Positions 8,118 through 16,779 are shown, counted from the stretch's first letter. The stretch is 64,000 bases of DNA from JAHIKV01 sp965195225 (GCA_965195225.1 CBDAFL010000171.1:56504-120503); one strand, 5' to 3'. Translations and numbers: made by a program. Notes: generated by a model from the letters alone, not told the origin.

Positions 8118-9740
8118 ATGGCAAAGATGATTGCATTTGACCAGGAAGCCCGCGACGCACTGAAGCGAGGCATTTCCAAGCTGGCCCAGGCCGTCCGCGT
8201 TACACTTGGGCCGCGCGGCCGAAACGTGATCCTGCAAAAGAGCTTCGGCTCGCCGACCGTCACCAAGGACGGCGTCACCGTGGCCAAGGAGATCGACCTC
8301 GAAGACGTTTACGAGAACATTGGCGCCCAGATGGTCCGCGAAGTGGCCAGCAAGACCAGCGACGTGGCCGGCGACGGAACCACCACCGCAACCATACTGG
8401 CCGAAGCCATCTTCAACGAGGGACTCCGCGCCGTGGTCGCCGGAGTGAACCCCATCCATCTGAAACAAGGCATCGAGCGGGCGGTGGCCGATATCACCGC
8501 CAAACTCAAGAGCATGTCGATCTCGGTCAAGAATAAGAAGGAAGAGATCGCACAGGTCGGTTGCGTCGCCGCCAACAACGACGTCGAAATCGGTCGGCTG
8601 CTGGCCGACGCGATGGAAAAGGTCGGCAAGGATGGAGTGATTACCGTCGACGAAGGCAACAGCCTTGACACCGAGATCGAGTGGGTCGAGGGAATGCAGT
8701 TCGACCGCGGATACCTCTCGCCCTACTTCGTCACCGACCCGCAGAAAATGGAGTGCGTGCTCGATGACGCCTATATTCTGATCCACGAGAAGAAAATCTC
8801 CAACATCAAGGACCTGGTTCCGCTGTTGGAGAAGTTGGTCAACTCGGGCAAGCCGCTGTTGATCGTCGCCGAGGACGTTGACGGCGAGGCGCTGACCACG
8901 CTGGTAATCAACCGCCTGCGCGGCACCCTGAAGGTTTGCGCAATCAAGGCGCCCGGCTACGGCGACCGCCGCAAGGCGATGCTCGAGGACATCGGCGTAC
9001 TGACCAACGGCCAGCCGCTGTTCGAGAGCCTCGGCAAGAAGCTCGAAAACATTACCCTGGCCGAGCTTGGCCGGGCCAAGAAGATCATCATCGACAAGGA
9101 CAACACGACGGTCATCGAAGGCGCCGGAAAAAGCTCGGACATCAAGGGCCGCATCGACCAGCTCCGCCACGAGATCGAGAACACCTCCAGCGACTACGAT
9201 CGCGAGAAGCTCGAAGAGCGTTTGGCCAAGCTGGCCGGCGGCGTGGCGAAGATCAACGTCGGCGCCGCGACCGAGACCGAGATGAAGGAGCGCAAGGCGC
9301 GTGTCGAGGACGCGTTGCACGCCACTCGCGCGGCCGTCGAGGAAGGCATTTTGGCCGGCGGCGGCGTGGCCCTGCTGCGTGCCGCTACTTCCGTCAAGCC
9401 CGAGGGTCTGAACCAAGACGAGGAGATCGGCTACAAGATCGTGCTTCGTTCCTGCCGCGCCCCGTTGACTCAGATCGCGGCCAACGCCGGCCAGGACGGC
9501 GGCATCGTCTGCGAGAAGGTTTCCGAGGGCAAGGGCACGTTCGGCTACAACGCCCTGACCGACACGTACGAAGACCTGATAAAGGCCGGCGTGCTCGACC
9601 CGACGAAGGTCACTCGCACGGCGCTTCAGAACGCCACTTCGGTTGCCACGTTGTTATTGACCAGCGACGCGTTGGTAGCCGAGAAGCCGAAGAAGGACAA
9701 GGCCCCGGCAATGCCCGGCGGCGAAGAAGATATGTACTAA
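8118..9740 (+). CDS. groEL: Chaperonin GroEL
   Basis: 540 residues, full length for the 60-kDa chaperonin. Diagnostic stretches are TLGPRGRNVILQKSFGSPTVTKDGVTVAKEI near the N-terminus, the ATP-binding DVAGDGTTTATILAEAI, the apical-domain GYLSPYFVTDPQKMECVLDD, and AAVEEGILAGGGVALLRA towards the end. It forms double heptameric rings that refold proteins with GroES. The tail ends AMPGGEEDMY rather than in the GGM repeats of the E. coli protein. A good ribosome site (AAGGAG at about 8101) precedes the ATG. It follows groES across the hairpin-forming gap. Confidence 0.97.
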   Translation: MAKMIAFDQEARDALKRGISKLAQAVRVTLGPRGRNVILQKSFGSPTVTKDGVTVAKEIDLEDVYENIGAQMVREVASKTSDVAGDGTTTATILAEAIFNEGLRAVVAGVNPIHLKQGIERAVADITAKLKSMSISVKNKKEEIAQVGCVAANNDVEIGRLLADAMEKVGKDGVITVDEGNSLDTEIEWVEGMQFDRGYLSPYFVTDPQKMECVLDDAYILIHEKKISNIKDLVPLLEKLVNSGKPLLIVAEDVDGEALTTLVINRLRGTLKVCAIKAPGYGDRRKAMLEDIGVLTNGQPLFESLGKKLENITLAELGRAKKIIIDKDNTTVIEGAGKSSDIKGRIDQLRHEIENTSSDYDREKLEERLAKLAGGVAKINVGAATETEMKERKARVEDALHATRAAVEEGILAGGGVALLRAATSVKPEGLNQDEEIGYKIVLRSCRAPLTQIAANAGQDGGIVCEKVSEGKGTFGYNALTDTYEDLIKAGVLDPTKVTRTALQNATSVATLLLTSDALVAEKPKKDKAPAMPGGEEDMY

Positions 9741-9768
9741 AGAGGGATTAGGGGTCAGTTCACTCTCT

Positions 9769-9791
9769 CCCCTCTCCCTTTGGGAGAGGGG
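9769..9791. terminator. Perfect 10-bp hairpin after groEL
   Basis: CCCCTCTCCC and GGGAGAGGGG pair perfectly around a TTT loop, 28 bases after the groEL stop. There is no T tract, so it may be a dispersed palindrome (the CTCTCCC...GGGAGAGGG type) acting as a weak terminator or mRNA 3' stabiliser. Confidence 0.5.
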
Positions 9792-9893
9792 CCGGGGGTG
9801 AGGGCGGCACTAGGCCGCCGCACTTTGCGAGAGCATTCTATTGCGTAGAGTTTTTCGATCTGTTTCAACACTGTAACAATCTGGAGATTTGTC

Positions 9894-10103
9894 ATGGCAA
9901 AGCAACCTGCAAATCATGGGAATCAGTGGACACGACAAGATGTGTCGCAACTCAAGAGACTCATCAAAGAAAACACTCCAACGCGCGTCATGGGCCTGAA
10001 GCTCGAACGCACCCCAGAGGCAGTTCAGGGAAAGGCAAACAACCTGGGATTATCCACAAAGCCGGTCAACCAATCACCATATAATAGGCAGAAGAAGTCC
10101 TAA
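9894..10103 (+). CDS. Small basic SANT/Myb-like DNA-binding protein
   Basis: 69 residues, strongly basic. The central part WTRQDVSQLKRLIKENTPTR followed by GLKLERTPEAVQGKANNLGLS has the look of a short Myb/SANT or GcrA-like helix-turn-helix: a Trp, acidic first helix, Pro before the third helix, and a third helix with Arg/Gln/Lys contacts. Proteins of this pattern (MAKQPANHG..W..) recur in many bacteria as small conserved unknowns. It probably binds DNA, but target and role are unknown. It stands alone, followed by a strong terminator. Confidence 0.7.
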   Translation: MAKQPANHGNQWTRQDVSQLKRLIKENTPTRVMGLKLERTPEAVQGKANNLGLSTKPVNQSPYNRQKKS

Positions 10104-10187
10104 AGGCCGACACTGGGCCATCTTCGTTGGGCCGGCAGTTGCACTGCCGCCCCTGCGACTTACAACATCATCATTGATAAGCACCTT

Positions 10188-10223
10188 GAAACGCCCCGAG
10201 GCTTCGGTCTCCGGGCGTTTTTT
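10188..10223 (+). terminator. Rho-independent terminator
   Basis: GAAACGCCCCGAG pairs with CTCCGGGCGTTTTTTC: a GC-rich stem around a GGCTTCGGT-type loop followed by six T. It ends the transcript of the small SANT-like gene. Confidence 0.85.
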
Positions 10224-10362
10224 CGTGCAGAAGGGGCTTCATTGCCGACTTGTTCAGCAGTGGTGTTTGTCGTAGGATGATCGGCACGCTAGAAGTGTAG
10301 CAATCGTCAACAAGAGAGTGGTAGGACGCTTTGATACAATCGTGATACCAAGGAGATATTCT

Positions 10363-11784
10363 GTGGAAATTGGCAAACGTTATGCAATCATAGTTGGGGT
10401 ATCCGAGTACGAAGACGAAATAGCAGGTCTTCCGAACACTACAGACGATGTGATGCGTTTGCGGTCGGCCCTACAAGATAAGTGTTCATTTTCGGCGGAT
10501 AGGGTGTATTTGTTGACAAACGGCATTGATAAATCTGCCAATGGTAACTTGGACTTGCCCACAAGAGCAAATGTCTTACAGAAGTTGCAATATGTTTGCA
10601 ACTCGGCTGGCCCTGATGATCTCATATTGCTTTATTTTGCGGGACACGGCGCCGAGATATCGAAAACGCCATACTTGCTGGTCAGCGACACCAAGATGGA
10701 TGTTCTCCACCAAACGGCACTATGTGTTAATACGATCAACGAGATGCTTGAAGCATCAAAGGCAAAATGTGTCGTACGCTTCTTCGATGCCTGCCGCTCT
10801 ACGTTTGCGGAAGGCAGGAGTATTTCCGGCCGAATGACCCGGGGGTTTGAGGAAGCCCTGTTGAAGCTTGCTACCGGCTGGGCAAGTTTCTCGTCATGTT
10901 CCAGTGGAGAAACGGCATTTGATTCACCAGAGTTCAACCAGGGGGTCTTCACGTATTATCTTTGCCAAGGCCTTGCAGGGAGTGCATCAAATTCTGAGGG
11001 GAACGTGACTTTGGAAAGTCTTGTTGATTATGTGAAAACAAGCGTTACAAACTGGTGCGATAGGCAGACACTGAGACAAACGCCTCACTTCCAATCTGAT
11101 ATTTCAGGTTCCTTAGTGTTTTCCGTGTCAACTCGAAGTTCTGTTGAATCTACATCCACTCAAACCAACCCATTTGCCGAACTGTTTTTGGGGCTTGACG
11201 AGCATTTGTCGCGGAGCGCAGGCGATACGCGGCGGCTTACATTTACGTCCGAGGATGAATTCGATGCAATAGCCACTACCGTTTTCGATTGCCTAAAGGA
11301 ACAACTTGATCATCTTTCCCATTCGGCACTGACACCCAGTATCACTGAGGGAAAGCAAATCCATGTATTGGATGGTCGGTCCTGGAAATTGTTGCAGCGA
11401 GATATGAATGACTGTGGGGTTCACGGGGAGTACGCGAGCCAGACAATCGCCTTCAGAATTGATTTTTGCTCACAAGAAGTACTTGTGCCAAGCACTGCTT
11501 TGTACGTCGGACTGATTCGGTTCAAGTTCTTTTATTGGATCTGGTATCAACACGTCTGTCCTCAGCGGCAACTTCAAGGAAACTTCACGCCAGACCCCGC
11601 GCTCACGAAGGGTTTCTTTACGTTCAAGTCAACGGGCATAAGAGACACACTCAAAGTCAAACGCAGTTTGTCTGAGCTATTCTCTAGAGTTTCACATGAT
11701 ATTGTTATATGGGCAAAACAACTCGGTGCGTATGTTGAATCTCGGGTGGATCCACTACGAAAAGTCGGCTCGATCATCGAATGA
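10363..11784 (+). CDS. Caspase-like (metacaspase, peptidase C14) protein
   Basis: About 473 residues. The first 240 form a caspase-fold domain: KRYAIIVGVSEYEDEIAGLPNTTDDV at the start, catalytic His 95 in LYFAGHGAE, and catalytic Cys 144 in RFFDACRS, with the FSSCSSGETAFDSPEFNQGVFTYYL stretch common in bacterial C14 peptidases. The remaining 230 residues are an unassigned domain, possibly the sensor or target-binding part. I use GTG 10363 because AAGGAGAT lies 7-8 bases upstream; the frame opens at GTG 10318 without such a site. The gene is visibly AT-richer than its neighbours, as is the next gene 61 bases downstream, which suggests transfer. Bacterial metacaspases act in signalling, and some in abortive infection; that role here is inferred. 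Confidence 0.85.
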   Translation: MEIGKRYAIIVGVSEYEDEIAGLPNTTDDVMRLRSALQDKCSFSADRVYLLTNGIDKSANGNLDLPTRANVLQKLQYVCNSAGPDDLILLYFAGHGAEISKTPYLLVSDTKMDVLHQTALCVNTINEMLEASKAKCVVRFFDACRSTFAEGRSISGRMTRGFEEALLKLATGWASFSSCSSGETAFDSPEFNQGVFTYYLCQGLAGSASNSEGNVTLESLVDYVKTSVTNWCDRQTLRQTPHFQSDISGSLVFSVSTRSSVESTSTQTNPFAELFLGLDEHLSRSAGDTRRLTFTSEDEFDAIATTVFDCLKEQLDHLSHSALTPSITEGKQIHVLDGRSWKLLQRDMNDCGVHGEYASQTIAFRIDFCSQEVLVPSTALYVGLIRFKFFYWIWYQHVCPQRQLQGNFTPDPALTKGFFTFKSTGIRDTLKVKRSLSELFSRVSHDIVIWAKQLGAYVESRVDPLRKVGSIIE

Positions 11785-11845
11785 CACGGAGACGTGAAAC
11801 GGTGTCGGGAGTCTTTTACTAGGGCCCTACCGTAAGGTCTGAATC

Positions 11846-12346
11846 ATGGATATTGCAGTTTTCGCACAATTGATGGCTCAGCTATGTCTGCCGCGTTTTG
11901 CGGAATTGATACTTCAAGTTCCTGTTCGCCATGTTGGAAAAGATGAGTTATCGCGTAAACTTATTAACACCATTTCACATGCAGACAAGATGGCAGCCAT
12001 GCCCAGTTCGGCACAGGCGAAAGAGATGATATATACAGTTGCCGAAAAAGCATTTAATACAGCCGTTTCCAGTACGTATGATTTGCAGAGTGAAGGGGCA
12101 CGAGTTGTGATTGCACTCATCGCCCATGCCGATGGGATGGGGCGAATTGTTAGCGAAGCATCCGGTGAAATATTTGATGTTGTTCGTCCAATTGTCAAAC
12201 AACCTTTGCCAGCGCAACAGCAAGATTTGGATGCGCTAATGGCCCAAAGTAATGCAATTACTTCGCAAATTAGTCGCATATCACATCGAGTGAACATGGA
12301 TCGGATGGTACGGAGAGGGACTGAAAGCGGGGTCGGTAGTCTTTGA
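11846..12346 (+). CDS. Unknown protein paired with the caspase-like gene
   Basis: 166 residues, mostly helical, with no family I recognise. The N-terminal half (LPRFAELILQV, HADKMAAMPSSAQAKEMIYTVAEKAF) could be a small helical bundle; there is no signal peptide or membrane segment. It follows the caspase-like gene in the same direction with a 61-base gap and shares its AT-rich composition. A repeat (CGGTAGTCTTTGATT) runs across its stop codon and recurs 304 bases further on, so the last codons may have been touched by insertion of the element that follows. It might be an adaptor, a substrate or an antitoxin-like partner of the peptidase; the sequence does not say. Confidence 0.6.
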   Translation: MDIAVFAQLMAQLCLPRFAELILQVPVRHVGKDELSRKLINTISHADKMAAMPSSAQAKEMIYTVAEKAFNTAVSSTYDLQSEGARVVIALIAHADGMGRIVSEASGEIFDVVRPIVKQPLPAQQQDLDALMAQSNAITSQISRISHRVNMDRMVRRGTESGVGSL

Positions 12347-12652
12347 TTAGCGAGGGCCGTTTACGGTCCTTTCCGCCGAAGGCGGTATTAGGCCCGGCGT
12401 TTACGCCGGGTGGGGATGGAGAAGAAATATTTCTGCTGTCAGGCCCGTTCACGGGCCTCCTGGACGTTTCAGGGGATTATGAAGGACGCCCGTGAACGGG
12501 CATGACAACGCGAAAATCAAGAGCAACAGTCGTGACGAACGTTTCGCCAACCCGGCGTGAACGCCGGGCCTAATACCGCTTACGCGGGAAGGACCGTACA
12601 CGGCCCTGCGACTTACCCGTGGGCCGGAAAACGGGGACGGTAGTCTTTGATT
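12328..12652. mobile_element. MITE-like inverted-repeat element with flanking direct repeats
   Basis: Two arms of about 55 bases (12355-12410 and 12551-12605) are inverted copies differing at only a few positions. Smaller palindromes are nested within (CCCGGCG..CGCCGGG in each arm, GCCCGT..ACGGGC at 12442 and 12488). Near-identical direct repeats ending CGGTAGTCTTTGATT flank the structure at 12328-12348 and 12632-12652. No coding sequence is inside. The layout fits a non-autonomous mobile element or a nested REP/BIME array, and it also explains the 600-base gap before the next gene. Confidence 0.6.
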
Positions 12653-12979
12653 TGTAATACAGTATGGCCCCCTGCAAATTTTGGGGAACACAAATAAACG
12701 CTACTTCACGCTGATTGTTTTCATTAGCGTCGATCGGCGCGGATCGGCGTTCCCGCCGGCTTCGTGTTGAAGCATGTTGATTGCCGGCCCGATTTTGGGC
12801 ACTGGACAACGCCCGCCGAAGAGCGCATCATGGCATTGTTCCGTGGGATGGATTTCCCGATCCGTCCTACATGCATACAACTTAATCATTTCCAGCCCTT
12901 GTCCCCGGCGAAAGCCCCCCCAAACGCGGAACGGCTGGCATCCGAACTTGAGCAACACCAGCGGAAAGAGAAGGAAAAA

Positions 12980-13966
12980 GTGCCTGAATTCGACCCCGTT
13001 GTATGGGAATGGATAGTATTCTCCGTCCTGGTCATAGTCCTGCTGACCCTGGACTTGCTGGTCTTCCACCGCCACGACCACGTCCCCACGCTGCGCGAAT
13101 CGGTCTGGTGGACCATCTTCTGGGTCGGCACGGGCCTAACGTTTAACGCGGCGATCTGGTGGTGGAAGGGGTACGAGGAGGGCGTGACATTTCTCACCGC
13201 CTTTCTGATCGAAAAATCGCTCTCGATGGACAACATCTTCGTCTTCGTGGTGATCTTCCGCTTCTTCGCCATCCCGCTGATGTATCAATACCGCGTGCTC
13301 TTCTGGGGCATCTTGGGGGCGATCGTGATGCGGCTGGCCTTCATTCTGGCCGGGGTCGAACTGATCCACCGCTTCGATTGGGTCATTCCGATCTTTGGAG
13401 CGTTCCTGGTCTATACCGCCTATAAACTGGCGCGGCACAGCGGCGTGGAGGTCCACCCGGAAAACAACCCCGTCCTGCGGCTGGCCCGGCGCTTCCTGCG
13501 AACCACCCACGGCGACCACCGTCAATACGGCCACGACTTCTTCGCCCGCGAGAACGGTCTCTTGTGCATCACGCCGATGTTCCTCGCCCTGCTGGTGATC
13601 GAAAGCACCGACGTGGTCTTCGCCGTCGATAGCGTACCGGCCGTTATCGGCGTCATTCCCAATACGTTTACTCCCTCGCAGACGATGTTCATCGCCTTCA
13701 GTTCCAACGTGTTCGCCATCCTTGGGCTTCGGGCGTTGTTCTTCCTGCTGGCCGGCATGGTCGACCGCTTCCGCTACCTGCACTACGGACTGGCGGCGGT
13801 GCTGGGTTTCGTGGGTCTGAAAATGATCGCCGAGCATTGGCGCATTGTTCACATGCCCCACTGGGTATCGTTGCTGGTGGTCGCCGGCTTGCTGGCCGTG
13901 TCGATCGTGGTCTCGCTCCTGGTAAAGCCGGAGGCGGAAGATGGCGGGCCGGCGGAGGGGGATTAG
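12980..13966 (+). CDS. TerC/Alx-family integral membrane protein
   Basis: About 328 residues with roughly eight membrane segments. Diagnostic stretches are FLIEKSLSMDNIFVFVVIFRFFAIP, YQYRVLFWGILGAIVMR, and the acidic metal-site segment LLVIESTDVVFAVDSVPAV. TerC/Alx proteins are linked to metal (Mn) export and tellurite resistance. I choose GTG 12980: AGAGAAGG sits six bases upstream and only a few residues precede the first membrane helix (VWEWIVFSVLVIVLL), as in the family. The frame is open back to 12764, with ATGs at 12764 and 12830, and the charged stretch ELEQHQRKEKEK before the GTG could be real, so the start is not settled. I saw no yybP-ykoY Mn riboswitch upstream. Confidence 0.85.
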   Translation: MPEFDPVVWEWIVFSVLVIVLLTLDLLVFHRHDHVPTLRESVWWTIFWVGTGLTFNAAIWWWKGYEEGVTFLTAFLIEKSLSMDNIFVFVVIFRFFAIPLMYQYRVLFWGILGAIVMRLAFILAGVELIHRFDWVIPIFGAFLVYTAYKLARHSGVEVHPENNPVLRLARRFLRTTHGDHRQYGHDFFARENGLLCITPMFLALLVIESTDVVFAVDSVPAVIGVIPNTFTPSQTMFIAFSSNVFAILGLRALFFLLAGMVDRFRYLHYGLAAVLGFVGLKMIAEHWRIVHMPHWVSLLVVAGLLAVSIVVSLLVKPEAEDGGPAEGD

Positions 13967-13970
13967 CAGC

Positions 13971-14054
13971 CAGTTGAAAAAGTCGGATTTCGGGAGTTTG
14001 GGTGCCACTGCTGGCTCGTTGTCCAGCAGTGGCACCTTTTTTCAACAGGCTGTT
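13971..14054. repeat. Palindromic element with IS-end-like outer arms enclosing a terminator
   Basis: The outer arms CAGCCAGTTGAAAAAG and CTTTTTTCAACAGGCTG are inverted copies resembling the ends of some insertion sequences (AGCCTGTTGAAAAA type). Inside them is a perfect 14-bp hairpin. This may be a very small MITE or IS remnant that now serves as the transcription terminator of the TerC-family gene. Confidence 0.5.
14001..14042 (+). terminator. Strong Rho-independent terminator after the TerC-family gene
   Basis: GGTGCCACTGCTGG (14001-14014) pairs perfectly with CCAGCAGTGGCACC (14023-14036) around an 8-base loop and is followed by six T. Confidence 0.85.
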
Positions 14055-14674
14055 AGGCCCAAACAGACCGGGGCATGCTTTTTTCTCGTTTTGGCACACC
14101 GTTCGCAGTATGTGAGGCCGAATAGCGATCATCTCTTCCGGGGCGAAACGGAAGAGATCGAGCAGTGGAACGAGAAGAGCGAGTGGGGCCGGAACAGAGA
14201 AGAGACAGTGGCGGTGGCCGGAACAGAGAAGAGGCGCCGTTGAGGCCATCGGAACGTGTTAGCTGTAAACAGGTTACCTCCCTCCTGTAGAGCAGAGAAG
14301 AAAGGCACCCCCGACGGATCGGAAGCTGTGGCTTCCGGTTACCACAGGCGAGTTGATGGTTGGTCGCCCGAGCCTCCATCAGCCCGCCTGTTTTATTTTG
14401 CTGCAGCAGAATTGAACAGGTGTAGCGTAACGAGACACTAATTCTCTGGTATGTTGCTGGCTGCGTACCCGCCTAATCACTCCCTCTATCCAGTATTCCA
14501 GTTCTTCGATACTGGCTTTACTTGGTTCCTGGCCATGTTTGACGGGCGTCCCGATTCCTGGTCCATGCGGCAGGTGAGATTTTCGGCTATCTTACACCTT
14601 TCGGAGGAGGAGCAGATCGTCTTTGCCCCGCGGCAAGCGGGATCGGGAAGGGCGGTGCTAAACCAGCCACGATT
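14055..14674. other. Non-coding stretch with hairpins and short direct repeats
   Basis: I see no convincing gene here. It holds a hairpin at 14127-14159 (GATC.TCTCTTCCG against CGGAAGAGATC), a direct repeat GGCCGGAACAGAGAAGAG at about 14187 and 14217, and a larger imperfect hairpin at 14345-14390 (CAGGCG..TGATGG arms) followed by a T-rich tail that could be a terminator. Nothing recognisable as a riboswitch precedes the pseudopilin gene. Confidence 0.5.
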
Positions 14675-15913
14675 ATGGATGCCGACAATAATAAATACTC
14701 TGTCTTTCATCCACGACAACTGGCCGCTGAAGCGGCCAGCCCTCCGGCTTTTGTCTTTCGCACACGACAACTGGCCGCTGAAGCGGCCAGCCCTCCGGCT
14801 TTTGCCTTTCATCCACGACAACTGGCCGCTGAAGCGGCCAGCCCTCCGGCTTTTGTCTTTCGCACACGACAACTGGCCGCTGAAGCGGCCAGCCCTCCGG
14901 CTTTTGCCTTTACGTTAGTGGAACTGTTGGTCGTCATCACGATCATTGGCATCCTGATCGCGCTATTGCTGCCGGCGGTGCAATCGGCACGCGAGGCCGC
15001 CAGACGCATGCAGTGTATGAACAACCTCAAGCAAATCGGACTCGCGCTGCACAGCTACGTCGCCGCCAACGGCGTGTTTCCCCCCAGCTTTTGCATCCAG
15101 CCGGGCACGACTCTCACCGGCAACAACGGTTCCTGGTCCGTTCATGGTCGAATACTCCCCTACCTGGAACAAGGCAACGTTTACGATTTGGTGCGACTCG
15201 ACGTTGCCTGGGACGCGCAGCTATCGACCGGGGTACCGACAATGCGGATGCCGATGTATCTTTGCCCCAGCGAAGTCAACGATCGGGTGCGGGTAAAATA
15301 CGGCGTTCCTTATACATATCCACAAAACTATGGTTTTAATTTCGGCACTTGGTTGGTCTGGGATCCCGCGGCCAGGCAAGGCGGGGACGGCCTGTTCCAT
15401 GTTAATGGCCAGTTGACGACGGCCGCTATTTCCGATGGGACAAGCCACACGCTGGCGGCGGCAGAGGTCAAGGCGTTCACGTCCTATTTCCGCAACACGG
15501 CCGACCCGGGACCAGAGGTTCCGTCGTCGCCCGCGGCGCTGGCAGCGCTTGCCGGCGGAGCCGGCTTCAAGCTCGGGCCAAACATCAACGACAACACGGG
15601 CCATACTGAATGGGCCGACGGTCGAGTCCATCACAGCGGCGTCACCACCGTCTTCACGCCGAACACGCTGGTAGCCTACGTCCACACGGACGGACACGAG
15701 TACGACGTCGATTTCAACTCGCTCCAGGAAGGAAAAAGCATCACGCAGCGAACTTACGCCGCCGTGACAGCCCGAAGCTATCACCCCGGTGTCATAAATG
15801 CGCTGCTGGCGGACGGATCGGCACGGACGATCAGCGATTCCGTTGCGTTGCCGGTGTGGAGAGCGCTGGGCACACGGGCCGGAGACGAAGTTATCCCCAG
15901 TTCCGGCTTTTAG
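14675..15913 (+). CDS. DUF1559 pseudopilin-like secreted protein with repeat-expanded leader
   Basis: 412 residues. The hydrophobic helix FTLVELLVVITIIGILIALLLPAVQSAREAARRMQC is the type IV pilin-like N-terminus of planctomycete DUF1559 proteins, and the C-terminal half has the family pattern (YLCPSE, ISDGTSHTLAAAEVK, FNSLQEGKSITQRTYAAVTARSYHPGVINALLADGS). These are exported and thought to form pseudopilus- or surface-associated structures. The leader is odd: instead of a short Lys/Arg n-region ending in Gly, it has four 17-residue repeats RQLAAEAASPPAF(V/A)F(RT/HP), so the mature start (A|FTLVE) is preceded by about 79 residues, and position -1 is Ala where Gly is usual. The repeats come from a palindromic DNA element also found in addB. 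Confidence 0.85.
   Translation: MDADNNKYSVFHPRQLAAEAASPPAFVFRTRQLAAEAASPPAFAFHPRQLAAEAASPPAFVFRTRQLAAEAASPPAFAFTLVELLVVITIIGILIALLLPAVQSAREAARRMQCMNNLKQIGLALHSYVAANGVFPPSFCIQPGTTLTGNNGSWSVHGRILPYLEQGNVYDLVRLDVAWDAQLSTGVPTMRMPMYLCPSEVNDRVRVKYGVPYTYPQNYGFNFGTWLVWDPAARQGGDGLFHVNGQLTTAAISDGTSHTLAAAEVKAFTSYFRNTADPGPEVPSSPAALAALAGGAGFKLGPNINDNTGHTEWADGRVHHSGVTTVFTPNTLVAYVHTDGHEYDVDFNSLQEGKSITQRTYAAVTARSYHPGVINALLADGSARTISDSVALPVWRALGTRAGDEVIPSSGF
14703..14910 (+). repeat. Four tandem 51-bp repeats, each with a 20-bp palindrome
   Basis: Each unit contains CTGGCCGCTGAAGCGGCCAG (at 14720, 14771, 14822 and 14873) followed by CCCTCCGGCTTTTG. Units 1 and 3 (GTCTTTCGCAC) alternate with unit 2 (GCCTTTCATCC), so a 102-bp dimer was duplicated. 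The array is in frame and encodes the leader of the DUF1559 protein. Confidence 0.95.
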
Positions 15914-16047
15914 GTCGCAGTAACGATTTCGACGGAAATGGGGCTTTGGCGACAGGCGACGGGCTGCTATAATCTTTCCTTTGATCATACCACTGGCGGG
16001 CAGGCCGGTTGGTTCCCGCCTAAATCACGCAGCAGGAGCGACTTACG

Positions 16048-16779
16048 ATGACCCAACAGCAAGGCCCCGCGATGATCGAGGCCCAAGGGCTGTCGAAATA
16101 CTACGGTGATTTCGCCGCTATCAAGGACATTTCTTTCCAGGTCCATCAGGGCGAGGTGGTGGCCTTTCTTGGCCCGAACGGGGCCGGCAAGAGCACGACC
16201 ATGAAGCTGCTGACCGGCTATCTGGCCCCCTCGGCCGGCACGGCCCAGATCGCGGGGCACGACATGTCGTCCGACCGGCTGGCCGGTTCCACCCGGCTCG
16301 GCTACTTGCCCGAGAACGGCCCCCTGTACGCCGACATGACGCCCCGCGCCCTGTTGAGTTTCTTTGCCGACGCCCGAGGGATGTCGCGGCAGCGGAAACG
16401 GGAACGGATCGACGCGGTGGTCGAACTCTGCTCGTTGGGTAGCGTGATCGGCAAACCGATCGGAAAGCTCTCGCGCGGCTATCGCCAGCGGGCGGGTATG
16501 GCACAGGTGCTCCTGCACGAGCCGGACGTGTTGATCCTCGACGAGCCGACCGCCGGATTGGACCCCAACCAGATTCACGAGGTCCGCGAGACGATCCGCA
16601 AGCTGGGCCGGAGCAAAACCATCTTGCTCTCGACCCACATCTTGCAGGAGGTCGAGGCGATGGCCGGCCGGGTGTTGTTCATCAACGAGGGCCGCTTGAC
16701 CTTCGACGGTCCGATCGAAGATTTCACCAAGGGCGGCCGTCCGTTGGACGAGCGCTTCCGCGAGTTGACCGCCGTGTGA
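16048..16779 (+). CDS. ABC transporter ATP-binding protein (GldA/NatA-like)
   Basis: 243 residues with all ATPase motifs: Walker A GPNGAGKST (42-50), ABC signature LSRGYRQR (141-148), Walker B VLILDEPTAGLD (161-172) and H-loop His 197 in LLSTHILQ. The C-terminal part has the shape of the NatA/GldA group that powers ABC-2-type exporters. It is the first of three co-directional genes followed by a permease/GldG fusion and a DUF4340 protein, an arrangement often seen in planctomycetes and related to the GldAFG set of Bacteroidetes gliding bacteria. A role in envelope export is likely; gliding itself is not implied. Confidence 0.93.
   Translation: MTQQQGPAMIEAQGLSKYYGDFAAIKDISFQVHQGEVVAFLGPNGAGKSTTMKLLTGYLAPSAGTAQIAGHDMSSDRLAGSTRLGYLPENGPLYADMTPRALLSFFADARGMSRQRKRERIDAVVELCSLGSVIGKPIGKLSRGYRQRAGMAQVLLHEPDVLILDEPTAGLDPNQIHEVRETIRKLGRSKTILLSTHILQEVEAMAGRVLFINEGRLTFDGPIEDFTKGGRPLDERFRELTAV

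Noticed and set aside
8100..9416. 438-residue minus-strand frame
   Set aside because: Antisense shadow of groEL.
12653..12979. yybP-ykoY manganese riboswitch before the TerC-family gene
   Set aside because: The family is often controlled this way, but I could not find the conserved core in this stretch.
14703..14910. CRISPR-like repeat array
   Set aside because: Units are contiguous 51-bp copies without variable spacers, and they encode the leader of a protein.
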